A stretch of DNA of 64,000 nucleotides, from contig NZ_ABEA03000176.1 of the NCBI RefSeq assembly GCF_000171235.2, positions 62,001-126,000 of the forward strand, written 5' to 3'. This document shows, one piece after another, positions 9,424 through 13,053 of this stretch (its first letter is position 1; every line of letters begins with the position of its first letter). The notes below the pieces were generated by a model, which saw nothing but the letters and a program-made list of their open reading frames with translations, ran no database searches and was not told the DNA's origin. The position numbers and the translations under genes were made by a program. The DNA comes from Geminisphaera colitermitum TAV2. GTDB lineage: Bacteria > Verrucomicrobiota > Verrucomicrobiia > Opitutales > Opitutaceae.

Positions 9424-9482
9424 GGGAAGGTGTGATGATGGTGAAAAACGAGGGCTCCTCGCGGGGCACGGTTCGGCCAACA

Positions 9483-9520
9483 ACGGTGTGTGTTCTTTTT
9501 TGCGATGGAGCGCGCCAGCG
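9483..9520 (+). repeat. Left copy of inverted repeat flanking the tRNA array
   Basis: The sequence ACGGTGTGTGTTCTTTTTTG and what follows (GCGAtGGAGCGCGCcAGCG) recurs on the opposite strand at 13252..13289 with only a few differences. The pair brackets the whole array. Confidence 0.8.
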
Positions 9521-9607
9521 CGGAGATGGCGTAGCCGCGAACTCGCGGAGCGAGTGAGTAGTGAGCAGCGCGGGCGCCCGTGAGCACGGGAGGCGCTGCG
9601 AACAAGG
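9521..9607 (+). repeat. GC-rich repeat unit A, downstream end of array
   Basis: Related to 9944..10037: both contain GCGCGGAGATGGCG near the left end and GGCGCTGCGAACAA or GGCACGGCGAACAAA at the right end. Both abut the 3' end of a tRNA gene on the minus strand. Shorter relatives occur inside three tRNA genes. Confidence 0.6.
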
Positions 9608-9682
9608 TGGATCTCCGCGCCGGGCTTGCGCCGGCCTTTGCGGTTTACGAGACCGCTGCATCGCTGCCTATGCTTGCGGAGA
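9608..9682 (-). tRNA. tRNA-Thr(CGT)
   Basis: Acceptor TCTCCGC/GCGGAGA, T73 and encoded CCA. D-loop AGGCAGCG, anticodon loop CTCGTAA. T-stem GCCGG/CCGGC with loop CGCAAGC (C54, G55). T73 is shared with the other Thr tRNAs at 10359 and 10985. Last tRNA of the array in transcription order. Confidence 0.85.
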
Positions 9683-9688
9683 GTGAAG

Positions 9689-9762
9689 TGGCTGCCGGGG
9701 CACGAGTCGCACGTGCATCTACGGATTCAGAGACCGTCGTCCTGCTGCTAGACGACCCGGCA
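9689..9762 (-). tRNA. tRNA-Gln(CTG)
   Basis: Acceptor TGCCGGG/CCCGGCA with U1-A72, G73 and CCA, the Gln identity set. D-loop contains AGCAGCAG. Anticodon loop CTCTGAA closed by a T-T mismatch at 31-39. T-loop TGCGACT, so G55. Six bases from its neighbour. Confidence 0.85.
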
Positions 9763-9763
9763 A

Positions 9764-9852
9764 TGGCGGAGGGTTGAGGTCCCGCCCCTCAGCGACAGAG
9801 TGTCGCCGCACGCGTTAGCACCGCGGCTTCCGACTTTCGGAATTAACCCTCC
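9764..9852 (-). tRNA. tRNA-Ser(GCT), long variable arm
   Basis: Acceptor GGAGGGT/ACCCTCC, G73, CCA. Anticodon loop GTGCTAA. Variable arm stem GCGACA/TGTCGC. T-loop GGCGGGA: G54, G55 and G58 in place of T, T and A. The D-loop carries GTC, which can pair with T-loop GGC. CCA and the next tRNA's 5' end are separated by one base. Confidence 0.8.
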
Positions 9853-9856
9853 AAGA

Positions 9857-9930
9857 TGGTCCCCCCACCTGGAGTCGCACCAAGGTCTGCCGATTATCAG
9901 TCGGCTGCTCTGCTATTAAGCTATGGGTGG
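9857..9930 (-). tRNA. tRNA-Ile(GAT)
   Basis: Acceptor CCACCCA/TGGGGGG with one A-G mismatch, A73, CCA. D-loop TAATAGCAG, anticodon loop CTGATAA in stem GCCGA/TCGGC. T-stem CTTGG/CCAGG, loop TGCGACT (G55). Confidence 0.85.
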
Positions 9931-9943
9931 AAAAATTGGCGGA

Positions 9944-10037
9944 CGGAGCGCGCAGCGCGGAGATGGCGAAGCCCCGAACAAACGTGAGGGGTGAGCCGTG
10001 CGGGTGCCTGCGAAGCGGGCGGCACGGCGAACAAAGC
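9944..10037 (+). repeat. GC-rich repeat unit B, abutting the broken tRNA-Ser
   Basis: Second copy of the repeat described at 9521..9607: GGAGCGCGCAGCGCGGAGAT on the left, GGCGAACAAA on the right. It occupies the position where the 3' acceptor strand and CCA of the adjacent tRNA-Ser should be. Confidence 0.6.
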
Positions 10038-10116
10038 GGAGGTCTTGCGCCCCAATCGGGTTGGCCGATCCATCTGTTTTCGAGACAGCGTCCGCGCCTC
10101 GGCGGATTCACTCTCC
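10038..10116 (-). tRNA. tRNA-Ser(CGA)-like, 3' end lost
   Basis: The 5' acceptor strand GGAGAGT, D-arm, anticodon stem-loop (CTCGAAA) and Ser-type variable arm (ATCGG/CCGAT) are all present. The T-loop is CGCAAGA. After the T-arm the expected ACTCTCC-G-CCA is missing and repeat unit B begins. Either a pseudogene or a tRNA interrupted near its 3' end. Confidence 0.55.
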
Positions 10117-10118
10117 AA

Positions 10119-10194
10119 TGGTCCCCGCGGCAGGAGTTGCACCTGCGTCGGTCCGCTTAGAAGGCGGAGGCCTGAGCTGCTCGGCCACGCGGAG
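10119..10194 (-). tRNA. tRNA-Arg(TCT)
   Basis: Acceptor CTCCGCG/CGCGGGG, A73, CCA. D-loop GAGCAGCTCA, anticodon loop CTTCTAA in stem TCCGC/GCGGA. T-stem GCAGG/CCTGC, loop TGCAACT (G55). Confidence 0.87.
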
Positions 10195-10199
10195 ATAGC

Positions 10200-10274
10200 T
10201 GGACCTCGCGGCGGGACTCCCACCCGCAACGTCGCGTTCGAAGCGCGGCATGATATGTTTTTCACCACGCGAGG
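10200..10274 (-). tRNA. tRNA-Arg(TCG)
   Basis: Acceptor CCTCGCG/CGCGAGG perfect, T73, CCA. D-loop AAAACATA, anticodon loop CTTCGAA. The T-loop is TGGGAGT: both T55 and the otherwise invariant C56 are G. The D-loop contains CA, complementary to its TG. Confidence 0.82.
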
Positions 10275-10278
10275 AAAA

Positions 10279-10353
10279 TGGTCCTCCTGCCAGGACTTGC
10301 ACCTGGACCTCGACCTTCGCACGGCCGTGTGATGGCTTTTTCACCACAGGAAG
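10279..10353 (-). tRNA. tRNA-Arg(GCG)
   Basis: Acceptor CTTCCTG/CAGGAGG, A73, CCA. D-arm GTGA/TCAC, anticodon loop GTGCGAA in stem CGGCC/GGTCG. T-stem CCAGG/CCTGG, loop TGCAAGT (G55). Bacteria normally read CGC with an ACG (inosine) tRNA, so a GCG anticodon is uncommon. Confidence 0.82.
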
Positions 10354-10358
10354 AAAAC

Positions 10359-10434
10359 TGGAGCCCGCCGCCGGAGTCGCACCGGCCTCGTCCGGCTTAC
10401 AAGGCCGGCACGTCGCTGCCTACGTCTGACGGGC
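10359..10434 (-). tRNA. tRNA-Thr(TGT)
   Basis: Acceptor GCCCGTC/GGCGGGC with one wobble, T73, CCA. Position 8 is A, not T. D-loop AGGCAGCG, anticodon loop CTTGTAA in stem CCGGC/GCCGG, T-stem GCCGG/CCGGC with loop TGCGACT (G55). Confidence 0.85.
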
Positions 10435-10436
10435 AC

Positions 10437-10528
10437 TGGTCGCCGCGCCGGGTAACGCTCCCGGTCCTGGCGCTCATCTAGCGCGATTCCGGGTATAAAC
10501 CGGACGGTTCACTTTAAACTACACGGCG
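10437..10528 (-). tRNA. tRNA with TAT anticodon and long variable arm
   Basis: Acceptor CGCCGTG/CGCGGCG, A73, CCA. Anticodon stem TCCGG/CCGGA with loop TTTATAC gives anticodon TAT (Ile, codon ATA). A 23-base variable arm with stem GCGCT/AGCGC follows, a class II feature otherwise limited to Ser, Leu, Tyr and Sec. T-loop AGCGTTA (A54, G55). Charging identity is uncertain. Confidence 0.7.
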
Positions 10529-10533
10529 AAAAT

Positions 10534-10610
10534 TGGTCGCCTCGACGGGATTTGCACCCGTGTTGTCCGCTTGAGAGGCGGGTCTCCTGAACTCGCTAGA
10601 GGACGAGGCG
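10534..10610 (-). tRNA. tRNA-Glu(CTC)
   Basis: Acceptor CGCCTCG/CGAGGCG perfect, A73, CCA. Anticodon loop CTCTCAA in stem CCGC/GCGG. T-stem ACGGG/CCCGT with loop TGCAAAT (G55). The D-loop carries GCG. Confidence 0.82.
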
Positions 10611-10615
10611 AAAAA

Positions 10616-10700
10616 TGGTCGGCGGGACAGGACTCGCACCTGCACGGGCTCGCGCCCACGAGTTTCTGAGACTCGCGTGTATGCATTCCACCACCCACCG
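10616..10700 (-). tRNA. tRNA-Leu(CAG)
   Basis: Acceptor CGGTGGG/CCCGCCG, A73, CCA. D-loop GAATGCATA of the Leu type with GC where GG is expected. Anticodon loop CTCAGAA in CGAGT/ACTCG. Variable arm GGGC/GCCC. T-loop TGCGAGT (G55). Confidence 0.87.
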
Positions 10701-10706
10701 AAAAAC

Positions 10707-10795
10707 TGGTGCGGCCGGGGCGACTTGCACGCCCACGCGCCCGGGGGCGCGGCGGTTTTTAGAACCGCCCGGTCTTCTATTCCACACACGGCCGC
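10707..10795 (-). tRNA. Class II tRNA, Leu(TAA) with C33 or amber-type CTA anticodon
   Basis: Acceptor GCGGCCG/CGGCCGC perfect, A73, CCA. Variable arm GCGCCC/GGGCGC. T-stem GGGCG/CGCCC, loop TGCAAGT. The anticodon arm is a 19-base hairpin. Read with seven-base loop TCTAAAA it has anticodon TAA but C33. Read with five-pair stem GGCGG/CCGCC it has a nine-base loop TTCTAAAAA with T33 and anticodon CTA. The first reading fits Leu identity; the second would decode TAG. Confidence 0.7.
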
Positions 10796-10797
10796 TT

Positions 10798-10886
10798 TGG
10801 TCGCGGCGGCCGGAGTTGCACCGGCACGGGCGTTGAGCCCAGCGGAGTTTGAGTCCGCCGTGTCTGCTGATTCCAACCACGCCGCG
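10798..10886 (-). tRNA. tRNA-Leu(CAA)
   Basis: Acceptor CGCGGCG/CGCCGCG perfect, A73, CCA. D-loop contains AATCAGCAGA. Anticodon loop CTCAAAC in GCGGA/TCCGC. Variable arm GGGC/GCCC. T-stem GCCGG/CCGGC, loop TGCAACT (G55). Confidence 0.87.
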
Positions 10887-10890
10887 AAAC

Positions 10891-10976
10891 TGGTGCGGAC
10901 GGAGGGAGTCGCACCCTCATGAGCTTGCGCTCACCGGCATCTCGGGCCGGCGCGTATGCTGTTCCGCCACGTCCGC
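10891..10976 (-). tRNA. tRNA-Leu(GAG), C33
   Basis: Acceptor GCGGACG/CGTCCGC perfect, A73, CCA. D-stem GCG/CGC with loop GAACAGCATA. Anticodon stem CCGGC/GCCGG with loop CCGAGAT, so position 33 is C instead of T. Variable arm TGAGC/GCTCA. T-loop TGCGACT (G55). Confidence 0.83.
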
Positions 10977-10984
10977 GGAGAAAA

Positions 10985-11059
10985 TGGATCCGGCACGGAG
11001 ACTTGCGCTCCGCTCTTCCCGATACCAACGGGATGCGTCGCTTCCTACGCTTTGCCGGT
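10985..11059 (-). tRNA. tRNA-Thr(GGT)
   Basis: Acceptor ACCGGCA/TGCCGGA with a 1-72 A-A mismatch, T73, CCA. D-arm GCGT/ACGC with loop AGGAAGCG. Anticodon loop TTGGTAT in TCCCG/CGGGA. T-loop CGCAAGT. D-loop GCG and T-loop CGC are complementary. Confidence 0.82.
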
Positions 11060-11060
11060 A

Positions 11061-11147
11061 TGGTCGAGACGGAAGGACTTGCACCTCCGCAGTCCGTGAG
11101 GACCGCGCGTTTACAGCGCGCTGCAATTGCTGCTCTGCCACGTCTCG
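11061..11147 (-). tRNA. tRNA-Tyr(GTA), long variable arm
   Basis: Acceptor CGAGACG/CGTCTCG perfect, A73, CCA. Anticodon loop CTGTAAA in GCGCG/CGCGC. Variable arm GGTCC/GGACT. T-loop TGCAAGT (G55), D-loop GAGCAGCAAT. Confidence 0.87.
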
Positions 11148-11153
11148 AAAAAT

Positions 11154-11229
11154 TGGGGGCTCGGGCGGGATTCGCACCCGCACGGACACGGCGTACGAAA
11201 CCGTCGCACTGCTGTTGTGCTACCGAGCT
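11154..11229 (-). tRNA. tRNA-Thr(CGT)-like, identity uncertain
   Basis: Acceptor AGCTCGG/CCGAGCC with an A-C mismatch at 1-72, C73, CCA. Anticodon stem ACGGT/GCCGT, loop TTCGTAC. T-stem GCGGG/CCCGC, loop TGCGAAT (G55), D-loop with AACAGCA. C73 differs from the T73 of the other Thr tRNAs here, so the charging amino acid is doubtful. Confidence 0.65.
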
Positions 11230-11233
11230 GAGA

Positions 11234-11367
11234 TGGTGGGTCGTCCCGGCGAAGCGGAGCGGCCAACGAGCAGGTTGGGGGCAAGGCCCCGAGCGCAAAG
11301 CGCGAGTCAAATGCTCCGGGTTCTGCCGGTCAAGAGCCGGTTGCTTCACGGTTAAAGCTTACGACCC
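11234..11367 (-). tRNA. tRNA-Lys(CTT) interrupted in the T-loop by 59 bases
   Basis: Acceptor GGGTCGT/ACGACCC perfect, A73, CCA. D-arm GCTT/AAGC. Anticodon loop CTCTTGA in CCGG/CCGG. T-stem strands CCCGG (minus 11320-11316) and CCGGG (11249-11245) pair exactly, but between them lie the seven loop bases AGCATTT plus a 59-base insert at 11250..11308. Removing the insert restores an ordinary tRNA. RtcB downstream could seal such a cut, but no splicing evidence exists. Confidence 0.7.
11250..11308 (-). repeat. 59-base palindromic insert in the T-loop of tRNA-Lys
   Basis: The insert can fold into three small hairpins (GCGC-TTT-GCGC, GGGGC/GCCCC, CCAAC/GTTGG). It shares the core GACTCGC...GCTCGGGGC..GCCCC with the inserts at 11391..11457 and 11896..11962 and with the spacer at 12100..12137. 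Confidence 0.65.
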
Positions 11368-11374
11368 GTGAAAA

Positions 11375-11519
11375 TGGTGGAGCCGCGGCAACGACGCGCG
11401 GAGCGGCGCACTGTAGGTGCGGGGCGAAGCCCCGAGCTTCGTAATGCGAAGCGAGTCAATCGCACCCGCCTGAATTTCTTCCTGCCAGGAAGACGACCAC
11501 GCTGCGCAGTCCCAGATCC
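11375..11519 (-). tRNA. tRNA-Ala(GGC)-like, interrupted in the T-arm
   Basis: Anticodon stem TCTTC/GAAGA with loop CTGGCAG. D-arm GACT/GGTC. T-stem strand GCGGG followed by loop TGCGATT. About 67 bases related to the tRNA-Lys insert then follow before the 3' acceptor strand CGGCTCC, A73 and CCA. The acceptor GGATCTG/CGGCTCC has one mismatch and lacks the Ala G3-U70 pair, and the T-stem 3' strand is poor, so it may be defective. Confidence 0.5.
11391..11457 (-). repeat. Palindromic insert in tRNA-Ala
   Basis: Begins with GACTCGC immediately after the seven T-loop bases, exactly as in the tRNA-Lys. Contains the hairpin CGGGGC-TTC-GCCCCG and ends with CCGCTCCGCGCG. The insertion point is the same in both tRNAs. 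Confidence 0.6.
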
Positions 11520-11523
11520 CGAA

Positions 11524-11598
11524 TGGCTGCGGCGGGAGGATTCGCACCTCCATTCACGGGTTCAAAGCCCGCTGTCCTGCTGGTTAAACGACACCGCA
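11524..11598 (-). tRNA. tRNA-Gln(TTG)
   Basis: Acceptor TGCGGTG/CGCCGCA with U1-A72, G73, CCA. Anticodon loop CTTTGAA in GCGGG/CCCGT. T-stem GGAGG/CCTCC, loop TGCGAAT (G55). D-loop with CCAGCAGG. Confidence 0.87.
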
Positions 11599-11603
11599 AA
11601 AAC

Positions 11604-11678
11604 TGGTCGTCGGCCCGGGAGTTGCACCCGGCCTTCCTGCATGTCGGGCAGGCGTGGTCACTGGCTTACTCGCCGACG
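11604..11678 (-). tRNA. tRNA-Val(GAC), C33
   Basis: Acceptor CGTCGGC/GCCGACG perfect, A73, CCA. Anticodon stem CCTGC/GCAGG, loop CCGACAT, so C33. T-stem CCGGG/CCCGG, loop TGCAACT (G55). The D-arm is weak. Confidence 0.8.
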
Positions 11679-11682
11679 AAAA

Positions 11683-11757
11683 TGGCTGCCGGGGTGGGAC
11701 TCGCACCTACATCTCGCCGCTTAACAGGCGGCTGCTCTGCTGTTGAGCTACCCGGCA
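11683..11757 (-). tRNA. tRNA-Asn(GTT)
   Basis: Acceptor TGCCGGG/CCCGGCA perfect, G73, CCA. D-arm GCTC/GAGC with loop AACAGCA. Anticodon stem GCCGC/GCGGC, loop CTGTTAA. T-loop TGCGAGT (G55). One of the cleanest examples of paired D-loop GCA and T-loop TGC. Confidence 0.9.
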
Positions 11758-11758
11758 A

Positions 11759-11833
11759 TGGTGGGCAGACACGGATTCGCACCGTGATCTCCTCTGTGTG
11801 GGAGAGGTGTCCTGACTATTGGACGATCCGCCC
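11759..11833 (-). tRNA. tRNA-Val(CAC), C33
   Basis: Acceptor GGGCGGA/TCTGCCC, A73, CCA. D-arm GTCC/GGAC. Anticodon stem CCTCT/AGAGG with loop CCCACAC (C33). T-stem CACGG/CCGTG, loop TGCGAAT (G55). Confidence 0.83.
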
Positions 11834-11838
11834 GGAAC

Positions 11839-11978
11839 TGGCGCTCGTGACCGGACTCGCACCGGCTGACTTCCCTTCGACAGAGGGCTGATTGGCTCGC
11901 TGCGCTCGGGGCCTTTACCCTCCGCCTGCGGCGGCCCCATCTCCGCTGCGCTCCGTCGACTCCTTCATCTCCACGAGC
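11839..11978 (-). tRNA. tRNA-Asp(GTC) interrupted in the D-loop
   Basis: Acceptor GCTCGTG/CACGAGC perfect, G73 (Asp identity), CCA. Anticodon loop CTGTCGA in CCCT/AGGG. T-stem GCCGG/CCGGT, loop TGCGAGT. The D-stem strands GAT and ATC are separated by about 75 bases instead of 8-9. The extra sequence is a relative of the other inserts but in the opposite orientation. Confidence 0.65.
11896..11962 (+). repeat. Palindromic insert in the D-loop of tRNA-Asp, inverted orientation
   Basis: On the plus strand it reads GCTCGCTGCGCTCGGGGCC, then CGGCCCCATCTCCGCTGCGC and GCTCCGTCGAC, matching the core of the other inserts read on the minus strand. This shows insertion in either orientation. Confidence 0.6.
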
Positions 11979-11984
11979 AAAAGT

Positions 11985-12060
11985 TGGTCAGGTGGGTGGG
12001 ACTTGCACCCACTTCCCCGGCTTCACGGGCCGGTGCCCCGCTGACTGGGCCACGCACCTG
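11985..12060 (-). tRNA. tRNA-His(GTG), C33
   Basis: Acceptor CAGGTG/CACCTG, A73, CCA. The base at -1 is T and can face A73; the G-1/C73 pair usual in bacterial tRNA-His is absent. Anticodon stem CCGGC/GCCGG, loop CCGTGAA (C33). T-stem GTGGG/CCCAC, loop TGCAAGT (G55). Confidence 0.75.
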
Positions 12061-12143
12061 ACGAAGCATGACCAGCAGGTCACGCGAAGATGGGCACGCC
12101 GGCAGGCGCGGGGCGAAGCCCCGAGCGCCAGCGAGTCAAAAAA
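12061..12143 (-). repeat. Spacer with free-standing copy of the palindromic element
   Basis: Between two tRNAs. Minus strand carries TTTTTTGACTCGCTGGCGCT, then the hairpin CGGGGC-TTC-GCCCCG, that is, the same core as the T-loop inserts but outside a tRNA. Confidence 0.55.
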
Positions 12144-12218
12144 TGGTCGGAGCGGCGTGATTCGCACACACGTGATCTCGGTCCCAAGCCGAGTGCCTGA
12201 CTTCTAGGCTACGCTCCG
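12144..12218 (-). tRNA. tRNA-Pro(TGG)
   Basis: Acceptor CGGAGCG/CGCTCCG perfect, A73, CCA. D-arm GCCT/AGGC. Anticodon stem CTCGG/CCGAG, loop CTTGGGA. T-stem GTGTG/CACGC, loop TGCGAAT (G55). Confidence 0.86.
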
Positions 12219-12223
12219 AAAAA

Positions 12224-12298
12224 GGGGTGCGGGTGCCGGAGTCGCACCGACGGGCATCGTGGCTTATGAGACCAGATGGAGACCTCGCTCTACCCGCA
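12224..12298 (-). tRNA. tRNA-Met(CAT), no encoded CCA
   Basis: Acceptor TGCGGGT/ACCCGCA perfect, followed by CCCC rather than N-CCA. Anticodon loop CTCATAA in a stem with TGGT/GCCA. T-stem GTCGG/CCGGC, loop TGCGACT (G55). No initiator-type 1-72 mismatch, so an elongator is likelier. Confidence 0.72.
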
Positions 12299-12304
12299 TA
12301 AAAT

Positions 12305-12380
12305 TGGTGGAGGCTCACGGTTTCGCTCCGCGCTCTCGTGGTCTTCAGCCACGCGCCATCACTAGATCGGCTTAACCTCC
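12305..12380 (-). tRNA. tRNA-Phe(GAA)
   Basis: Acceptor GGAGGTT/AGCCTCC, A73, CCA. D-stem GCC/GGC. Anticodon stem CGTGG/CCACG, loop CTGAAGA. T-stem CGCGG/CCGTG, loop AGCGAAA (A54, G55). Confidence 0.83.
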
Positions 12381-12389
12381 GTGGAAATC

Positions 12390-12464
12390 TGGCAGGCCCT
12401 GAGGGACTCGCACCCTCCCGGTCGGATTTGTAGACCAACCCGTCCGCTTGGACATCTAGGACCT
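12390..12464 (-). tRNA. Trp-like tRNA with odd anticodon (ACA, or CTA in a nine-base loop)
   Basis: Acceptor AGGTCCT/AGGGCCT with A1-U72, G73 and CCA, the Trp identity set. The anticodon arm GTTGG/CCGAC encloses TCTACAAAT. With a 31-39 T-T mismatch the loop is CTACAAA (anticodon ACA, one base from Trp CCA). As a nine-base loop it contains T followed by CTA. Very short D-loop AAGC. T-stem GAGGG/CCCTC, loop TGCGAGT. It is the only candidate Trp tRNA in the array. Confidence 0.7.
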
Positions 12465-12465
12465 A

Positions 12466-12541
12466 TGGTACCCGAGGCCGGTAGCGCTCCGGCTCCTTCT
12501 GTTTGGAAGACAGCCGTGCATCTATGGAACACCTCTCGGGC
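12466..12541 (-). tRNA. tRNA-Gly(TCC)
   Basis: Acceptor GCCCGAG/CTCGGGT with a wobble at 1-72, A73, CCA. D-stem GTG/CAC. Anticodon loop CTTCCAA in CTGT/ACAG. T-stem GCCGG/CCGGC, loop AGCGCTA (A54, G55). Confidence 0.82.
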
Positions 12542-12546
12542 GAAAC

Positions 12547-12621
12547 TGGTGGAGCTGGACGGTAACGCTCCGTCTCCTCCGCGTTGCGGGCGCGGCGTGC
12601 TGCTTTTAGCACTACAACCCC
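12547..12621 (-). tRNA. tRNA-Ala(CGC), C33
   Basis: Acceptor GGGGTTG/CAGCTCC contains the G3-U70 wobble that defines Ala, A73, CCA. D-arm GTGC/GCAC with loop TAAAAGCA. Anticodon stem CCGCG/CGCGG, loop CCCGCAA (C33). T-stem GACGG/CCGTC, loop AGCGTTA. Confidence 0.84.
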
Positions 12622-12626
12622 AAAAG

Positions 12627-12702
12627 TGGACACGACGGTGGGACTTGCACCCGCGAACCTCGGCTTTGCAGGCCGGTCCCTTCGCTGCTCGGGCACGTCG
12701 TG
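12627..12702 (-). tRNA. tRNA-Cys(GCA)
   Basis: Acceptor CACGACG/CGTCGTG perfect, T73 (Cys identity), CCA. D-stem CCC/GGG with loop GAGCAGCGAA. Anticodon loop CTGCAAA in CGGC/GCCG. T-loop TGCAAGT (G55). Confidence 0.87.
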
Positions 12703-12708
12703 AGAAAA

Positions 12709-12776
12709 CCTGTGGCTCAGGTTGCTCGGCGTCGGAAGACTTCTCCGGCGTCCGCCCTCAATGACCTGACCACAGG
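12709..12776 (-). ncRNA. Structured RNA element or terminator inside the tRNA array
   Basis: On the minus strand CCTGTGG and CAGGT at one end pair with ACCTG and CCACAGG at the other, enclosing an inner hairpin around CGGA-GAAGTC-TTCCG, and four T follow the outer stem. It occupies a tRNA-sized slot but has no T-arm, anticodon or CCA. It may be a processing signal, a terminator or a small RNA. Confidence 0.45.
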
Positions 12777-12784
12777 GTAAGTGT

Positions 12785-12860
12785 TGGTGGAGCCGGCGGG
12801 AGTTGCACCCGCACCGTGCGGATTAAAAGTCCGCTGTGCTGCTGTTGACACCACAGCTCC
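12785..12860 (-). tRNA. tRNA-Lys(TTT)
   Basis: Acceptor GGAGCTG/CGGCTCC with one wobble, A73, CCA. D-stem GTG/CAC, loop TCAACAGCAG. Anticodon stem GCGGA/TCCGC, loop CTTTTAA. T-stem GCGGG/CCCGC, loop TGCAACT (G55). Confidence 0.88.
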
Positions 12861-12867
12861 ATGAAAA

Positions 12868-12941
12868 TGGTGCGCTCGGGGAGATTCGCACTCCCGACTC
12901 CGGACTGGCAGACCGGCGCGTTGCTCCTACGCTACGAACGC
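12868..12941 (-). tRNA. tRNA-Gly(GCC)
   Basis: Acceptor GCGTTCG/CGAGCGC, A73, CCA. D-arm GCGT/ACGC with loop AGGAGCA. Anticodon loop CTGCCAG, 31-39 T-T mismatch. T-stem GGGAG/CTCCC, loop TGCGAAT (G55). Confidence 0.85.
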
Positions 12942-12992
12942 ATCTGAAATTAACCCCTGCCGGGCTTCGGCCGCCGACTGGCTTCGGTGAAA

Positions 12993-13050
12993 TCCGGCAG
13001 GACTCGCACGGACCGGTCCCGGATCAAGAACCGGGCGCTCCTTGTGAAAG
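12993..13050 (-). tRNA. Partial tRNA-like sequence, Lys(CTT)-type loop of eight bases
   Basis: Anticodon-arm-like hairpin CCCGG/CCGGG encloses eight bases, TTCTTGAT, one more than the seven of the tRNA-Lys(CTT) at 11234. A TGCGAGT T-loop follows in a weak stem. No convincing acceptor, D-arm or CCA can be built. It merges on its 3' side with a CCTGCCGG/CCGGCAGG hairpin. Probably a fragment. Confidence 0.35.
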
Positions 13051-13053
13051 AAA

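Noticed and set aside
12224-12298. Initiator tRNA-fMet
   Set aside because: The 1-72 pair is a normal T-A pair and the three G-C pairs of the initiator anticodon stem are absent, so it is called an elongator-type tRNA-Met.
10437-12943. Numerous 60-190-codon open frames across the tRNA array on both strands
   Set aside because: They are produced by the GC-rich tRNA sequence and have arginine/proline-rich composition with no protein pattern; the tRNA folds explain the bases.
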